Positions 1-11,881 of a stretch of 64,000 nt of DNA are shown one piece after another. The position numbers and the translations under genes were made by a program. The notes beneath the pieces are model-generated. The model had not been told where the DNA came from, made no database searches, and saw only the letters and a program-made list of their open reading frames with translations. Source of the DNA: Bolinopsis microptera (taxonomy: Eukaryota; Ctenophora; Tentaculata; Lobata; Bolinopsidae); NCBI RefSeq assembly GCF_026151205.1, contig NC_087073.1:17884837-17948836 (forward strand), given 5' to 3'. Position 1 is the first letter of the stretch; each line of letters begins with the position of its first letter.

Positions 1-2850
1 TAGCTGAGGTGGTAACCATGGAAACACTAAATGCTGGCACCCGACCGCTCATTGTATTTCATGTATTAAGAGACAGAATCACATTATACCCCCCTACTCA
101 TCGCATTATTCTCCAGCTCTCCTGACTCAGCAAATGAACACTTTAATTAATGTGAATTTAAGTGATTTATTCATTCGTCCAGTTTCTAATATGATTTTCC
201 TCGTCCCCAAGTAATGGTAATATCAGTCGATCCCTAATGACTCGATTTAGATGAAACCCAGAAGTGTCGTTTGCTGGAGAACTGAAACCCAAGATAAGGA
301 TTAGGAGTTAGCATACTCCAACAATTAAATCTTTCCTTCAAGTCTGACCAAATGAAGCTCAAATTTGATGATTAGATAAATCAAAGAGTTTCTCAAAAGT
401 TAGAGCTCTCTGTAGTTCTGACTTATCAAGCCCGTTAATTGTTAAACTCCGTGCATGTAAGTCTGAAGGAGTATCTTAACCTTAGATTTTACTAATCTGT
501 CATTAACAGGGCGTTCCTGTGATACTCTAACCTTATCTCGCCAATTGAGTTAGTAAAAAGTAGGAACTTTTGACGGTAGTGTGATGTAATACCTAGCCCA
601 TATAACCCATTCATCACGTTTTTATTGTGTTGCAGAGTAGTATGAACATTGGAAACTTAACACTTGTACTCCTTATCTTAACCTACACAGAGCCAGCAGA
701 AACAGAGCTAATCTTGGTGTACATTTGTAGTGGGCTGTTTTATCAGTAATGAGGTGAAATAGAGTGTTATGAGGGGTGTTCTTTACTTTAATTAGAGGTG
801 TGACCGTGTGTAGTTTGAGTGTTATTAGAGATGAGATAGTGATTGTCTCATCGTGATTAGATTTAGATCTGTAGATTTTGCTTATTGCATGTGGGGTATA
901 AGTCTATAACTTAGTAGTTAACAAGTAATCAAACAGTGAATACTGCACAGTAACAATGAGTACAACCTCACAGGACCCTACAATACAATCACATGGGAAC
1001 CTGGAATAGTAACTAACACTCACACACTCTCACATGTACACGTGTACAAATGTACAAACAAACCGCCGCCCCCTGGCCACTGTCCAACATCTGCAGAGAG
1101 AAAAGGGCCGCAGACCATTATCAAAGAACCATCTGGATGTGTGATGAGGAGGGACATTGTTCTTATTCCCGCTCAACAACCCTCTTTACACACACACACA
1201 CTTGGAGCACCAATCACCGTTCTGGAGGCCAACATGGAGCGCCAAAAACTTGTCTCTTAGTTAACCACAGCCGCTGACCCGCCAGTATATAAACCAGTGT
1301 GTTGAATAGTGTGTGTGTGTGTGTGTGTGTAACCAATGACAATGCGTTTTATGAGAGTTTTACGAGAGTTGCAACCGTCCCGAACAGCGTGTAAAGGGCC
1401 TCAACTTTTCATCATGAGTCATTGTACTGTACATATTTGTGTATATATATACAATACTCTATTGTGAAGAGGTACACTAAATAGTACAGGGGCACATGAC
1501 AGTAGTGAACTGTGTGTAAGAATGGTTAAATAATTAAGGTACACGTATGATGACAGTGGTATGCGTTACCTTGACACTCTACACGCTGGGTTATATAAAC
1601 ATGCATGTAACTGTTCGTGATATTACCGATGGTACCTGGTATTGGTTTAACAAGGGTTGGTAAATATCTCTCTGCAGTTTAACATGGTCAATGTCTGGGT
1701 TTATTAGAGGGACTAAAGTCAGTGCCTAACTGCTTTCTGAGAGGTACACTAACAAGCTCCCCCCTATTAAACTGGTCCTAACATAACGTATTATTTGTCT
1801 TAATAAGCTGTAACATTTCACTGCATTGGTCCCCTAACATACTGTAACATTTACTGCACATGCTTACTGTGCACTGCCTCTCTCCACTTATCAGTAGCCC
1901 ACATGTTTCCAATACATTCTATGTAGATGTCTAGAATCTAGATGTACAATGTTCGGAATGTGGAGGACTCTCTGCAGAAATAGTTGCAGGCTAATTAGCC
2001 TTGCCTATAATAATGGTGGAGAGTAGCGAGGTACCCTGTGGGGCTGTAACATGTGTGGGGCGGCGATGTGTTTATATTCATGAGACAGCTGAGTGGTAAT
2101 CCAGGGGGCTGCTCTGTGAACTTACACAACATGTACTGTTCAAGTAGTGGCTCCTGTCTTTTCCTGCATGGTATGCGAATACTGTAACATAAAGTAATAG
2201 TCGTGCGAGTTACCATTGTGAGTTTTGATGCTAGACGATCTAAAGTAAACAGTGTACTGTACAGAAGATCTAAAAATCTTGCATGTTTTCTGTTGCAAAC
2301 ATTCTTGCTTACGAAATAAGCGTGTCGTTAAATAACATCTTCTTAACTGGCTCATTAAAAACTGTTAAAACTCATTACTCGTAAGCAAGATACGACAGAT
2401 TAGACCGTTTATGACCAATCAAGTCCTTGATAAGCATTGAAGTAATGCTAATCAGTTTCTTGTTTAGTGAATGGGTGACCTAAAGACAACTTGTCAGATA
2501 AGGAATTTCTTCCAACATATTATAATATGATATCATCGCCCATCGGTTGATCAATTGAAACTTGCAAGTCAATAAGTAGGTCTACACATTTTACAGGAGA
2601 ATTCTCAACTAGTATAGTATCGATCATTAATGGCTCTTTTTATAACACCTTCGATCCCTATTCCCAGAAACAACCGATGATATCACATTAAATGGGTTAC
2701 ATCATGGAAATAAGAAGAGGGACCAGGTACTAAAAACAACTAATTATCAGCTTCTTATCCTATTCACCAAAACAGATTTCAGACTGTTTATCAGCTCCAA
2801 CTTTACAACCAAACCGATCATTCAAGTTGGTTGAGTGTGACCAGTGTGTA
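1..2850. other. Stretch with no recognisable gene
   Basis: I see no exon with supported splice sites and no family match here. The open frames present are short, lack protein-like composition and overlap one another. The only distinct structures are a GT microsatellite at 1309-1330 and a short palindrome around 1033-1048 (ACATGTACACGTGTAC). It may hold the 3' flank of the minus-strand gene that ends at 2851. Confidence 0.5.
1309..1330. repeat. (GT)11 microsatellite
   Basis: An uninterrupted run of eleven GT dinucleotides, read directly from the sequence. It is not inside any gene I can support. Confidence 0.95.
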
Positions 2851-3538
2851 CTATATTTGTGGCATGATGTAATATATCATGATGCATACTCCAACTGTAA
2901 GAGTTAGGAACATTAAAATGAGTTCTAGTATGATGTAATTCTGGGAATTGCACCGTAAGGGACTGAGGTCCCATATGGTTGACGGAAGAATAGAAGTTAC
3001 ATGATTGATGAAATAATAAAATATATAATAAGCGTGCCTGACTCACAATGTAGATAATTTGTAACTTACAGTGCTAGTTGTTTCACATTTGTCCATGTCC
3101 ACAGAAAGCAACAAAGATTTAGCTCCTATGTACATTCTGCTGCCCTCTTCAGTAAGTAGAACACTGCTGACATTTTTCAAACAGTCAACGCAGTTCTGTT
3201 GCAAAGAAACCACTTCTTCCGTAACAGTACACACACTTTCACCTAATTCTGAGGAATAGACAAAATTTAAACAATTAAATTTACTTATACAATGACTTAT
3301 ATAATCTAACAGAAAACTTAAAAGAAAACTTTAAGTAACTATCAAAGAAACTTTAATTGATAGACAAGTCTAGTTCTAGAGCTTATAAAGAAGTAAAGAA
3401 TCTACCTGGTAGGGAGTATCTACTGAGAAATTGTCTTCCAAACTTTGGCACATTATGGGTGTTTTCACTTCTGCTAGATCTTGCTCTTATACAGATTCCT
3501 TGCAGAACAATCAGGAACAGCAATTTCCTAATCCTCAT
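2851..3538 (-). CDS. Putative small single-pass type I membrane protein, three coding exons
   Basis: Unrecognised family. Three minus-strand exons join in one frame: 3538-3406 (133 nt), 3248-3070 (179 nt) and 2940-2851 (90 nt), giving 133 residues and a TAG stop. The junctions are CCAG|gtagat with a cctcag acceptor, and CACT|gtaagt with a cccag acceptor; phases match at both. Exon 1 starts MRIRKLLFLIVLQG, a good signal peptide of about 20 residues. The predicted outer part is about 85 residues with four cysteines (VCTV, NCVDC, KCETT). Exon 3 encodes a strongly hydrophobic helix (LILMFLTLTVGVCIMIYY) and ends a few residues later, so almost no cytoplasmic tail is expected. What I see is the splice consistency plus the signal-to-membrane-helix layout; the function is unknown. 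Each exon is short, so chance assembly is possible. Confidence 0.5.
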
Positions 3539-3829
3539 TCTAGAAAATATTTTAGTTACTACAGACAACAAGTTTATGCATGACTTTGCAATTCACATAT
3601 TCAAAGCATAAGAGTGTGATTATAACAGTTCTAACAGAATGAATATGAACAGAAAGCAAACTTATTTAATCTGTCAATTGTTTCCAAATATAAGCAGATC
3701 CAAGCAAACACAATTCAATTGGGTTGGGGTTTTTGCTGTTTTCAGTTAAATTTGGTTCAGCAAAACATTTCAGAAAACCTCAGCAATAACTTTTAGCAAG
3801 TGTTTAAAAGCGAGAATATCTCCAATCTC

Positions 3830-4272
3830 CGTCTAATACTGTATAATGCTTTAGTCGTATCGGTTCTTATGTACAACTCATCCGATCCTGTTGGGCCGTC
3901 CCCAAAATATTCCTTGAAAAACTAGATGTTGTTCACCGCAGACATCTTCGCACTATTTTGAATATAAAGTACCCAGGAGTCATCTCCAACAAAAACTTGT
4001 ATAAACGCTGCAATGCTGAACCATTGTCAGAAAAAGTGGCCCGTAGTCGATGGAGAATGTTAGGACATGTTTTGCGGGGTCCTATTGACGGACCAGCGTT
4101 TTCTTCCCTCATTTTTGCCATCAATACACTGGACTTACCAGGGAGAAGAGGAAGACCCCAAAGCAATCTTTTCTCGCTGATTGTGCATGATTTATGTAAA
4201 AGAAATCTTTATTTGAATAATATCTTTGACCTGCATTATCTCCGTAATTTGAGTTATGACAAGAGATATTGA
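3830..4272 (+). pseudogene. LINE remnant: C-terminal end of a non-LTR reverse transcriptase
   Basis: The translation shows the tail region common to many non-LTR retrotransposon polymerases: VVSVLMYN, then after a frameshift near 3880-3890 CWAVPK, KLDVVHRRHLRTIL, the stretch ISNKNLYKRCNAEPLS, RSRWRMLGHVLR and a GRRGRP block before a TGA at about 4270. This layout (hydrophobic VLMY-N strand, HRRHLR helix, RW-LGHVLR) is typical of the thumb and C-terminal part of RTE, CR1 or Jockey-like elements. The catalytic palm and the endonuclease are missing, so this is a 5'-truncated, frameshifted dead copy. The exact clade cannot be set from this fragment. Confidence 0.75.
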
Positions 4273-5730
4273 CGGAAATTGCAATGAAGTTTTTAATTTT
4301 TAGTTTTTGTTTTAGGGAAAGATTAGACTCGGGCGTTGTTTTTTAACTATCCCTTGTTTAGAACTTTGATTTAATAATATCTCCAATATTCCACCATACT
4401 GTGGAAAGGCTGGGTTTCACTAGCAACTAAAAAACAATACTTCACATTGGAAACACCACTTACACAATCCAAATATTATGTCAGCTCAGTCCATATATAA
4501 TAATATTACTTCAGTCCAATGGTGAGCACTTATCATCAATTAACAAAGTTGATGATCATTCTCTGTCTAATGCTGTAGCCCATCAATTGGCAAAAACATT
4601 AATTTCCCAGCATGGTTGGACTCAGATAGTTTCCTAGAAAGGCCAGACTTTAGAGGTATTTTCCTAGAAAAGTCAAGCAGAGAACAATGAAAATGACTTA
4701 AATGAAATTTCTAGGACAGTGATATTACACGATCGTTGAAGCTGTGCATTTTCGATAATTTTTAGATGCAAGACAAGGGAAAGGAACCGTTGTTATATTA
4801 AGATTTGGACAGGTTGACTTCACTAAAGTTCCAGGAAAAGGTTAACAACATTTTGTAAATCAAATAACTTTTAAAAAAGGTCAATAGACTACTTAAGGAA
4901 TGGCTTCCTCCCTTTTTTGCTCACGATGACCTTTTAAACTAAATGGATGATTTTCACAGATAGGTGGATAATGTGTAAATAAGGGATCAAAAGCAATGCG
5001 TACTGAGCCTCTAGAAAACTCATGTTCTCTTATGAAAGATTTTGACAAGAAAACAAAACAAAACAATCATGACAATGGTGGAAAACAATGAAGCCAAGAA
5101 GGGTGATGTTAAGACTAAAATCAGCCCCCAGAGGAGATGAACCTTTCAGATAATATAATCTGAGGATGGGCTCCAGCACAAAGTCATACAGTAGCACACT
5201 GGGCAATAGCACATTGTGGGACTTCAGGACATGTCTCCAAATGGAATCGAGTTACTAGTCTCACACTAGTTTTCGCACGTTAGCTGAAATTTGACCCGTC
5301 GGTCTTAAGCACATAGAAAAGGTACTAATGAGAATGTGATGTTATCAAGAATACTATCAAGTTGACAAAGAACCGGTATCATGAAAACATGTCAATCTAG
5401 TGTAACCACCAGATCGTCGTATTTTTCCAAAAAGCTGATTGAACCATATAATATACTAAGAAAAGACAATTTTTTGATAAAAATTAAACACCTGTCGTAG
5501 CAGACTGTTCGCTTTATTCCTCAACTAGGGGGAAAATGTTTTCTCTAAATATAACTAACCTAACGGGTATTTGAGCTCTCAGATAAAACTTTAGAACCAA
5601 CCAACTAAATTTTTGTAACTGAGCAGTGATCTACGCAATCCTTTTTATGAACAAAAATAAAAAGCCTATTAGAAAATGTTTAAACTGTTATCATAATACA
5701 AACTGTATTTTGATTGACGATGTCAACCCT
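4273..5730. other. Stretch with no recognisable gene
   Basis: AT-rich sequence with only short, incoherent open frames. I find no splice-consistent exon, no inverted-repeat element with target duplication and no simple repeat of note. The first part may still be 3' sequence of the LINE remnant that ends at 4272. Confidence 0.4.
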
Positions 5731-5990
5731 TCCAGATCGTTGCTCTGCGAAGCATCGCAACGATCTTGTCCCTTCGATGCGAATCAAGAATGATTCGCGC
5801 GTAGTTTGCGCGGCGCGTCGAAGCGGCGAAGTCCTCCAAACTGTATTTAACGTGAATATCAAAAAGAAAAAATTCTATACAACTGACTGAATAAAAATTA
5901 AAATATTGCTAACAACTGTTGACGGATGATTCTCGTCTAAATTTCTTCGAAGTAGCGCGCGCCGCTTTCTTCTCGAAATATAATTAGCCC
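5731..5990. repeat. GC-rich interspersed repeat fragments related to 57.4 and 58.3 kb
   Basis: Two GC-rich blocks stand out from the AT-rich surroundings. The block near 5733-5755 (AGATCGTTGCTCTGCGAAGC) recurs in inverse form near 57490-57512. The block near 5933-5980 (TTCTTCGAAGTAGCGCGCGC and flank) recurs in the same orientation near 58311-58365. I could not define clean ends or target duplications for these copies. They look like short non-autonomous DNA elements of the same general kind as the 9-bp-duplication families elsewhere in the window. Confidence 0.55.
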
Positions 5991-6479
5991 AAGGCATGAT
6001 ATTTATTGCTCCAGATTTACGATTGTACTCTGCCAATTGCATTTCTTTATTTAATTTATTTTATATGTACATACTGATTGAAACTTGTTCACAGTTAAGT
6101 TCCTATATATAACAACATACAATTTAACTGAGTGCAAACAAGCGATATTGCGGTTTAAATCAATATAGCTTGTAATACGTTGTAGACCTGTCGCGCACGA
6201 GTGCGTGGCTCATGTATTGTAGCCACGATACTTACAGTATTTTATATAAGTGAACCGACAAAGGGGGTCACGATCGAACGTGATACAAAATATAGATACT
6301 GGTTCATTATCATTTATTCAATAAGTATTATGGGACGTCCGCGTCATTTAATTGCTTTGAATTGCGTAATTACCTTTTAAATTAACTATGTGATCAGTCT
6401 TTCTCAGTTCATACATTTGACATTGTAGCGGCGAAAGTCAAGTAATGTTACGATATTGCACAGATTGTAATTGTGTATT

Positions 6480-6915
6480 TGTAGGTTTACACTTTACAAC
6501 CTACCTAACCAGGACGCGCGCCGAGTTGGACTCGTCGACGAACAGATATTTTACGAGTATCACCCGTTAATTGTGTATTCACCTAACCATGTGCTTTCGC
6601 ACCACTGTGGGCGCGCTTGTTGATGCATTTGATGAACGGCGCTGCCCAGACTATACTCAACTGCCACCATTACATTTGTAAAGTGTTTTTTATTTCTTTT
6701 TGCAGTGTGTGTAATTAACGGGTGATACTCGTAAAATATCTGTTCCATATATTGGACCGTCGACGAGTCCAACTCGGCGCGTTCACATAGCCATGTGTAT
6801 ACGCGTACTGCGTGACGCGCTTGTTTCACAAGGCGGTCGCGCGCTACTGCAAGCGAGAGGGCTCTGGTTAGAGCAACTCGGCGCGCGTCCTGGTAGGTTG
6901 TAAACTTATAATGTG
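6480..6915. mobile_element. Palindromic DNA element interrupted by a short 9-bp-TSD element
   Basis: Left arm 6480-6590 (containing CCAGGACGCGCGCCGAG, GGACTCGTCGACG and ACGAGTATCACCCGTTAATT) is repeated in inverse order at 6707-6781 and 6877-6912. The right arm is split by a separate insertion at 6782-6876. The arms pair outward as far as GGTTTACA/TGTAAAC. No coding capacity is visible; open frames across it are by-products of the palindrome. Target duplication of the outer element could not be read with certainty. Confidence 0.7.
6782..6876. mobile_element. Short non-autonomous element (family M2), 9-bp target duplication
   Basis: A 95-bp unit starts TTCACATAGCCATGTG and ends GGGCTCTGGTTAGAGCAA. 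It is flanked exactly by CTCGGCGCG at 6773-6781 and again at 6877-6885, a perfect 9-bp duplication. Complete copies of the same family, in the reverse orientation, occur at 57265-57371 and 58027-58127, each with its own 9-bp duplication. Each end carries a small terminal hairpin (CACATagCCATGTG, CTCTaaCCAGAG). A 9-bp duplication points to Mutator-like (MULE) transposase mobilisation; that assignment is inference. Confidence 0.85.
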
Positions 6916-6999
6916 TGTAACATGTAAGCATTAAAACTTTCTTGTTGACAATTTAAAAAATTAATATTATCACATGCATTTCAAATTTATGTTTTACAT

Positions 7000-7130
7000 T
7001 TCACATAGCCATGTGCCTACGCGTACTGCGTGACGCGCTTGTTTCACAAGTAGGATAGGCACATACAGATCAGCACACATAAGATGGTACGTGTGCGCGC
7101 GCGCAGTGCTGACAATTGCGTCGTATTTAA
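7000..7130. repeat. Partial copy of short element M2
   Basis: Positions 7004-7050 repeat the 5' half of the M2 unit (TTCACATAGCCATGTGCCTA through GCGCTTGTTTCACAAG) and then diverge into a GC-rich tract with an alternating CG run near 7098. The 3' half and a matching target duplication are absent, so this is a truncated or recombined copy. Confidence 0.65.
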
Positions 7131-7313
7131 CCCCGGGTGCACGTACATAGTGTGCGATTATTTATACTTATCGAAGGCTATAAATGCCTCTTGTTTATTT
7201 TAATTTGGTATTGTTCACTTTTAGACGATAAAATACAGGAATTGCGGTATAATAATACGAATAATTAAGATTGTACGATCAAAATACATCACGAAACAGT
7301 ATTAACTACCTCG

Positions 7314-7390
7314 TAACCTGGGGACCCCAGGCTATTATGTTCATAAACATTAAAGATTTGGCGGAATGACAGGCTGAGCGCGGCCCAGTA
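7314..7390. mobile_element. Short non-autonomous element (family M1), 9-bp target duplication
   Basis: A 77-bp unit runs from TAACCTGGGGACCCCAGG to GCGCGGCCCAGTA. It is flanked by ACTACCTCG at 7305-7313 and 7391-7399, a perfect 9-bp duplication. Other copies lie at 22720-22841, 57614-57705 (inverted) and 57942-58142. The ends are TTAC...GTAA in better-preserved copies. No coding capacity. The right duplication overlaps by eight bases the duplication of the large foldback element that begins at 7401. Confidence 0.85.
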
Positions 7391-7400
7391 ACTACCTCGC

Positions 7401-10400
7401 TAGGGTGGATGGTTTTTTAATCGTATTTATGGAATTGTTACCGTTGTAAAACTTACATTATGACAGTTCAGATGGCGAAAGTTTTATCGAAAATGGACCT
7501 GTCATTGTTCTGGAAATAACAATAATAAACAATAATATCTATGACCAATTTAACCATATTAAGAAATGTGGTCGGTGATCCAGTATTGAGCATATGTGCA
7601 ACTGTGTGAGTTCAGTATTCTAATTGCCCCCTTCAAGCAGCTAAGGTGCGTCTTACTAGCAGTCATGTGACCGAGATCACGTGATAACACCTTTAACTAA
7701 CTTATTGCCCTGAGGATCAATTGGTACAATGTGTATTGAGGTAAATTGGTCGGGGTATGTTTTATTATATAATATCAGTATTTACACTGAAACATTCAAT
7801 AGCTTTCCTTAGCTGTTGGAACAGTGAAAGACCAAAATATTAGATGTTAACCCTGAGCAAATTGTAGCTTGTAGTTGTACATTTAATATAATCAATAATA
7901 CTACATACTACCTTGTCGGACTTTATTTAAACGGACTTTAGTTCATAGTTGGATGCTAGAAGCCCAAGTTTACAATTTACCGCAGAAATTTATCTCGTAC
8001 CGTTTTAAAACCAGATCTCGGAGAAAGGTTCACCTTAGAGTATTTTAAACCTAATTCTCGGGCAGACGTTTTACAATCTCCGAACAGTGTGACTATATTA
8101 GGTACAATCTCCGTACAGTTTGACTATATTGTGTACAATATATCCGAACAGTGTTCTGTGCAGTGTACCGTGTTATTGTAGAGTATTCTGTGCAGTGTAC
8201 CGTGTTACTATAGAGTATTCTGTGCAGTGTACCGTGTTACTATAGACTATAGAGTATTCTGTGCAGTGTACCGTGTTACTATAGAGTATTCTGTGCAGTG
8301 TACCGTGTTACTGTAGAGTATTCTGTGCAGTGTACCGTGTTACTATAGAGTATTCTGTGCAGTGTACCGTGTTATCATAGAGTATTCTGTGCAGTGTACC
8401 GTGTTACTATAGAGTATTCTGTGCAGTGTACCGTGTTATTGTAGAGTATTCTGTGCAGTGTACCGTGTTACTATAGAGTATTCTGTGCAGTGTACCGTGT
8501 TATCATAGAATATTCTGTGCAGTGTACCGTGTTACTATAGAGTATTCTGTGCAGTGTACCGTGTTACTATAGAGTATTCTGTGCAGTGTACCGTGTTACT
8601 ATAGAGTATTCTGTGCAGTGTACCGTGTTACTATAGAGTATTCTGTGCAGTGTACCGTGTTATTGTAGAATATTCTGTGCAGTGTACCGTGTTACTATAC
8701 AATATTCTGTGCAGTGTACCGTGTTACTATAGAGTATTCTGTGCAGTGTACCGTGTTACTGTAGAGTATTCTGTGCAGTGTACCGTGTTACAATAGAGTA
8801 TTCTGTGCAGTGTACCGTGTTACTATAGAATATTCTGTGCAATGTACCGTGTTACTATAGAGTATTCTGTGCAGTGTACCGTGTTACTATAGAGTATTCT
8901 GTGCAGTGTACCGTGTTACTGTAGAGTATTCTGTGCAGTGTACCGTGTTTCTATAGAGTATTCTGTGCAATGTACCGTGTTACTGTAGAGTATTCTGTGC
9001 AGTGTACCGTCATACCGTGTTACTACAGAGTATTCTGTGCAGTGTACCGTGTTACTATAGAGTATTCTGTGCAGTGTACCGTGTTACTATAGAGTATTCT
9101 GTGCAATGTACCGTGTTACTATAGAGTATTTTGTGCAGTGTACCGTGTTACTATAGAGTATTCTGTGCAATGTACCGTGTTACTATAGAGTATTCTGTGC
9201 AATGTACCGTGTTACTATAGAGTATTCTGTGCAGTGTACCGTGTTACTGTAGAGTATTCTGTGCAGTGTACCGTGTTACTATAGAGTATTCTGTGCAGTG
9301 TACCGTGTTACTATAGAGTATTTTGTGCAGTGTACCGTGTTACTATAGAGTATTCTGTGCAGTGTACCGTGTTACTATAGAGTATTCTGTGCAGTGTACC
9401 GTGTTACTATAGAGTATTCTGTGCAGTGTACCGTGTTACTATAGAGTATTCTGTGCAGTGTACCGTGTTACTATAGAGTATTCTGTGCAATGTACCGTGT
9501 TACTATAGAGTATTCTGTGCAATGTACCGTGTTACTATAGAGTATTCTGTGCAGTGTACCGTGTTACTATAGAGTATTCTGTGCAGTGTACCGTGTTACT
9601 ATAGAGTATTCTGTGCAGTGTACCGTGTTACTATAGAGTATTCTGTGCAGTGTACCGTGTTACTATAGAGTATTCTGTGCAGTGTACCGTGTTACTATAG
9701 AGTATTCTGTGCAGTGTACCGTGTTACTTTAGAGTATTCTGTGCAGTGTACCGTGTTACTATAGAGTATTCTGTGCAATGTACCGTGTTACTATAGAGTA
9801 TTCTGTGCAGTGTACCGTGTTACTATAGAGTATTCTGTGCAGTGTACCGTGTTACTATAGACTATAGAGTATTCTGTGCAATGTACCGTGTTACTATAGA
9901 GTATTCTGTGCAGTGTACCGTGTTACTATAGAGTATTCTGTGCAGTGTACCGTGTTACTATAGAGTATTCTGTGCAGTGTACCGTGTTACTATAGAGTAT
10001 TCTGGGCAATGTACCGTGTTACTGTAGAGTATTCTGTGCAGTGTACCGTGTTACTATAGAGTATTCTGTGCAGTGTACCGTGTTACTATAGAGTATTCTG
10101 TGCAGTGTACCGTGTTACTATAGAGTATTCTGTGCAATGTACCGTGTTACTATAGAGTATTCTGTGCAGTGTACCGTGTTACTATAGAGTATTCTGTGCA
10201 GTGTACCGTGTTACTATAGAGTATTCTGTGCAGTGTACCGTGTTTCTATAGAGTATTCTGTGCAGTGTACCGTGTTACTATAGAGTATTCTGTGCAGTGT
10301 ACCGTGTTACTATAGAGTATTCTGTGCAGTGTACCGTGTTACTATAGAGTATTCTGTGCAGTGTACCGTGTTACTATAGAGTATTCTGTGCAGTGTACCG

Positions 10401-11486
10401 TGTTACTGTAGAGTATTCTGTGCAGTGTACCGTGTTACTATAGAGTATTCTGTGCAGTGTACCGTGTTACTATAGAGTATTCTGTGCAGTGTACCGTGTT
10501 ACTATAGAGTATTCTGTGCAGTGTACCGTGTTACTATAGAGTATTCTGTGCAATGTACCGTGTTACTGTAGAGTATTCTGTGCAGTGTACCGTGTTACTA
10601 TAGAATATTCTGTGCAGTGTACCGTGTTACTATAGAGTATTCTGTGCAATGTACCGTGTTACTATAGAGTATTCTGTGCAGTGTACCGTGTTACTATAGA
10701 GTATTCTGTGCAGTGTACCGTGTTACTATAGAGTATTCTGTGCAGTGTACCGTGTTACAATAGAGTATTCTGTGCAGTGTACCGTGTTTCTATAGAGTAT
10801 TCTGTGCAGTGTACCGTGCTACTATAGAGTATTCTGTGCAGTGTACCGTGTTACTATAGAGTATTCTGTGCAGTGTACCGTGTTACTATAGAGTATTCTG
10901 TGCAGTGTAAACTGTAAACTTGGGCTTATAGCATCCAACTATGAACTAAAGTCCGTTTAAATAAAGTCCGACAAGGTAGTATGTAGTATTATTGATTATA
11001 TTAAATGTACAACTACAAGCTACAATTTGCTCAGGGTTAACATCTAATATTTTGGTCTTTCACTGTTCCAACAGCTAAGGAAAGCTATTGAATGTTTCAG
11101 TGTAAATACTGATATTATATAATAAAACATACCCCGACCAATTTACCTCAATACACATTGTACCAATTGATCCTCAGGGCAATAAGTTAGTTAAAGGTGT
11201 TATCACGTGATCTCGGTCACATGACTGCTAGTAAGACGCACCTTAGCTGCTTGAAGGGGGCAATTAGAATACTGAACTCACACAGTTGCACATATGCTCA
11301 ATACTGGATCACCGACCACATTTCTTAATATGGTTAAATTGGTCATAGATATTATTGTTTATTATTGTTATTTCCAGAACAATGACAGGTCCATTTTCGA
11401 TAAAACTTTCGCCATCTGAACTGTCATAATGTAAGTTTTACAACGGTAACAATTCCATAAATACGATTAAAAAACCATCCACCCTA
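7401..11486. mobile_element. 4.1 kb foldback element: ~580-bp inverted arms around a 32-bp satellite
   Basis: The left arm (7401 to about 7983) and right arm (about 10907-11486) are inverted copies; reading both through I noted about one clear mismatch (GCTAGAAG against GCTATAAG). The ends read TAGGGTGGATGG and CCATCCACCCTA. The element is bounded by CTACCTCGC at 7392-7400 and 11487-11495, a perfect 9-bp target duplication. The core holds a long 32-bp tandem array. There is no open frame of useful length, so it must depend on a transposase supplied elsewhere. The 9-bp duplication and long inverted arms suit a Mutator-like origin (inference). Near-identity of the arms means recent insertion or arm-to-arm conversion. 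Confidence 0.9.
8147..10908. repeat. 32-bp minisatellite array, about 86 copies
   Basis: The unit is a variant of GAGTATTCTGTGCAGTGTAC followed by CGTGTTACTATA, 32 bp. About 2.76 kb of array gives roughly 86 units. Units differ by single bases (GCAGTG/GCAATG, TACTATA/TACTGTA/TATCATA, TTCTG/TTTTG) and a few have length changes: an extra ACTATAG near 8243 and 9858, and a partial unit near 9010. Variants are shared by scattered units, as expected from unequal exchange. The spacing has no unique spacers, so this is not a CRISPR array. Imperfect precursor repeats with ACAATCTCCG motifs lie just outside at about 8070-8146. Confidence 0.95.
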
Positions 11487-11881
11487 CTACCTCGCTACTT
11501 ATCAACTTATACTATGTACTATGCGACAAAGATACACAATGCAATATTTATATATTTAAAGAATAAACGAAACACAGTATTCGGTATTTACTAGTACTAC
11601 CCCGCTACTAGTAGTAGTACTACAACTTAATGCGACAAAGGTCAAAGATATTGTATAAAATATAACTAAATAAACAATACGGTGCCCATGCCTGAGCTTT
11701 ATAAAACTGGAAACACTTCTCAGATTAATTATTTTGCTTCTCAAAAACAATTACAAACTAACAATTTTCGACGTTAAACAGCTACATTAAACATTAACAT
11801 TACACTTCACAATCCGAAAGAAAGGGGCTCGTCGCTGCAGGCCTGACTTTGACTTGATCCTGAAAAAGTACATGTCATTTA

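Noticed and set aside
6560-6931. 123-codon minus-strand frame
   Set aside because: It runs across the palindromic element and the inserted M2 copy; composition and overlap show it is a by-product of repeats.
8147-10908. Regular 32-bp periodicity resembling a CRISPR array
   Set aside because: Units follow each other directly with no unique spacers, and the context is an animal genome within inverted arms. It is a minisatellite.
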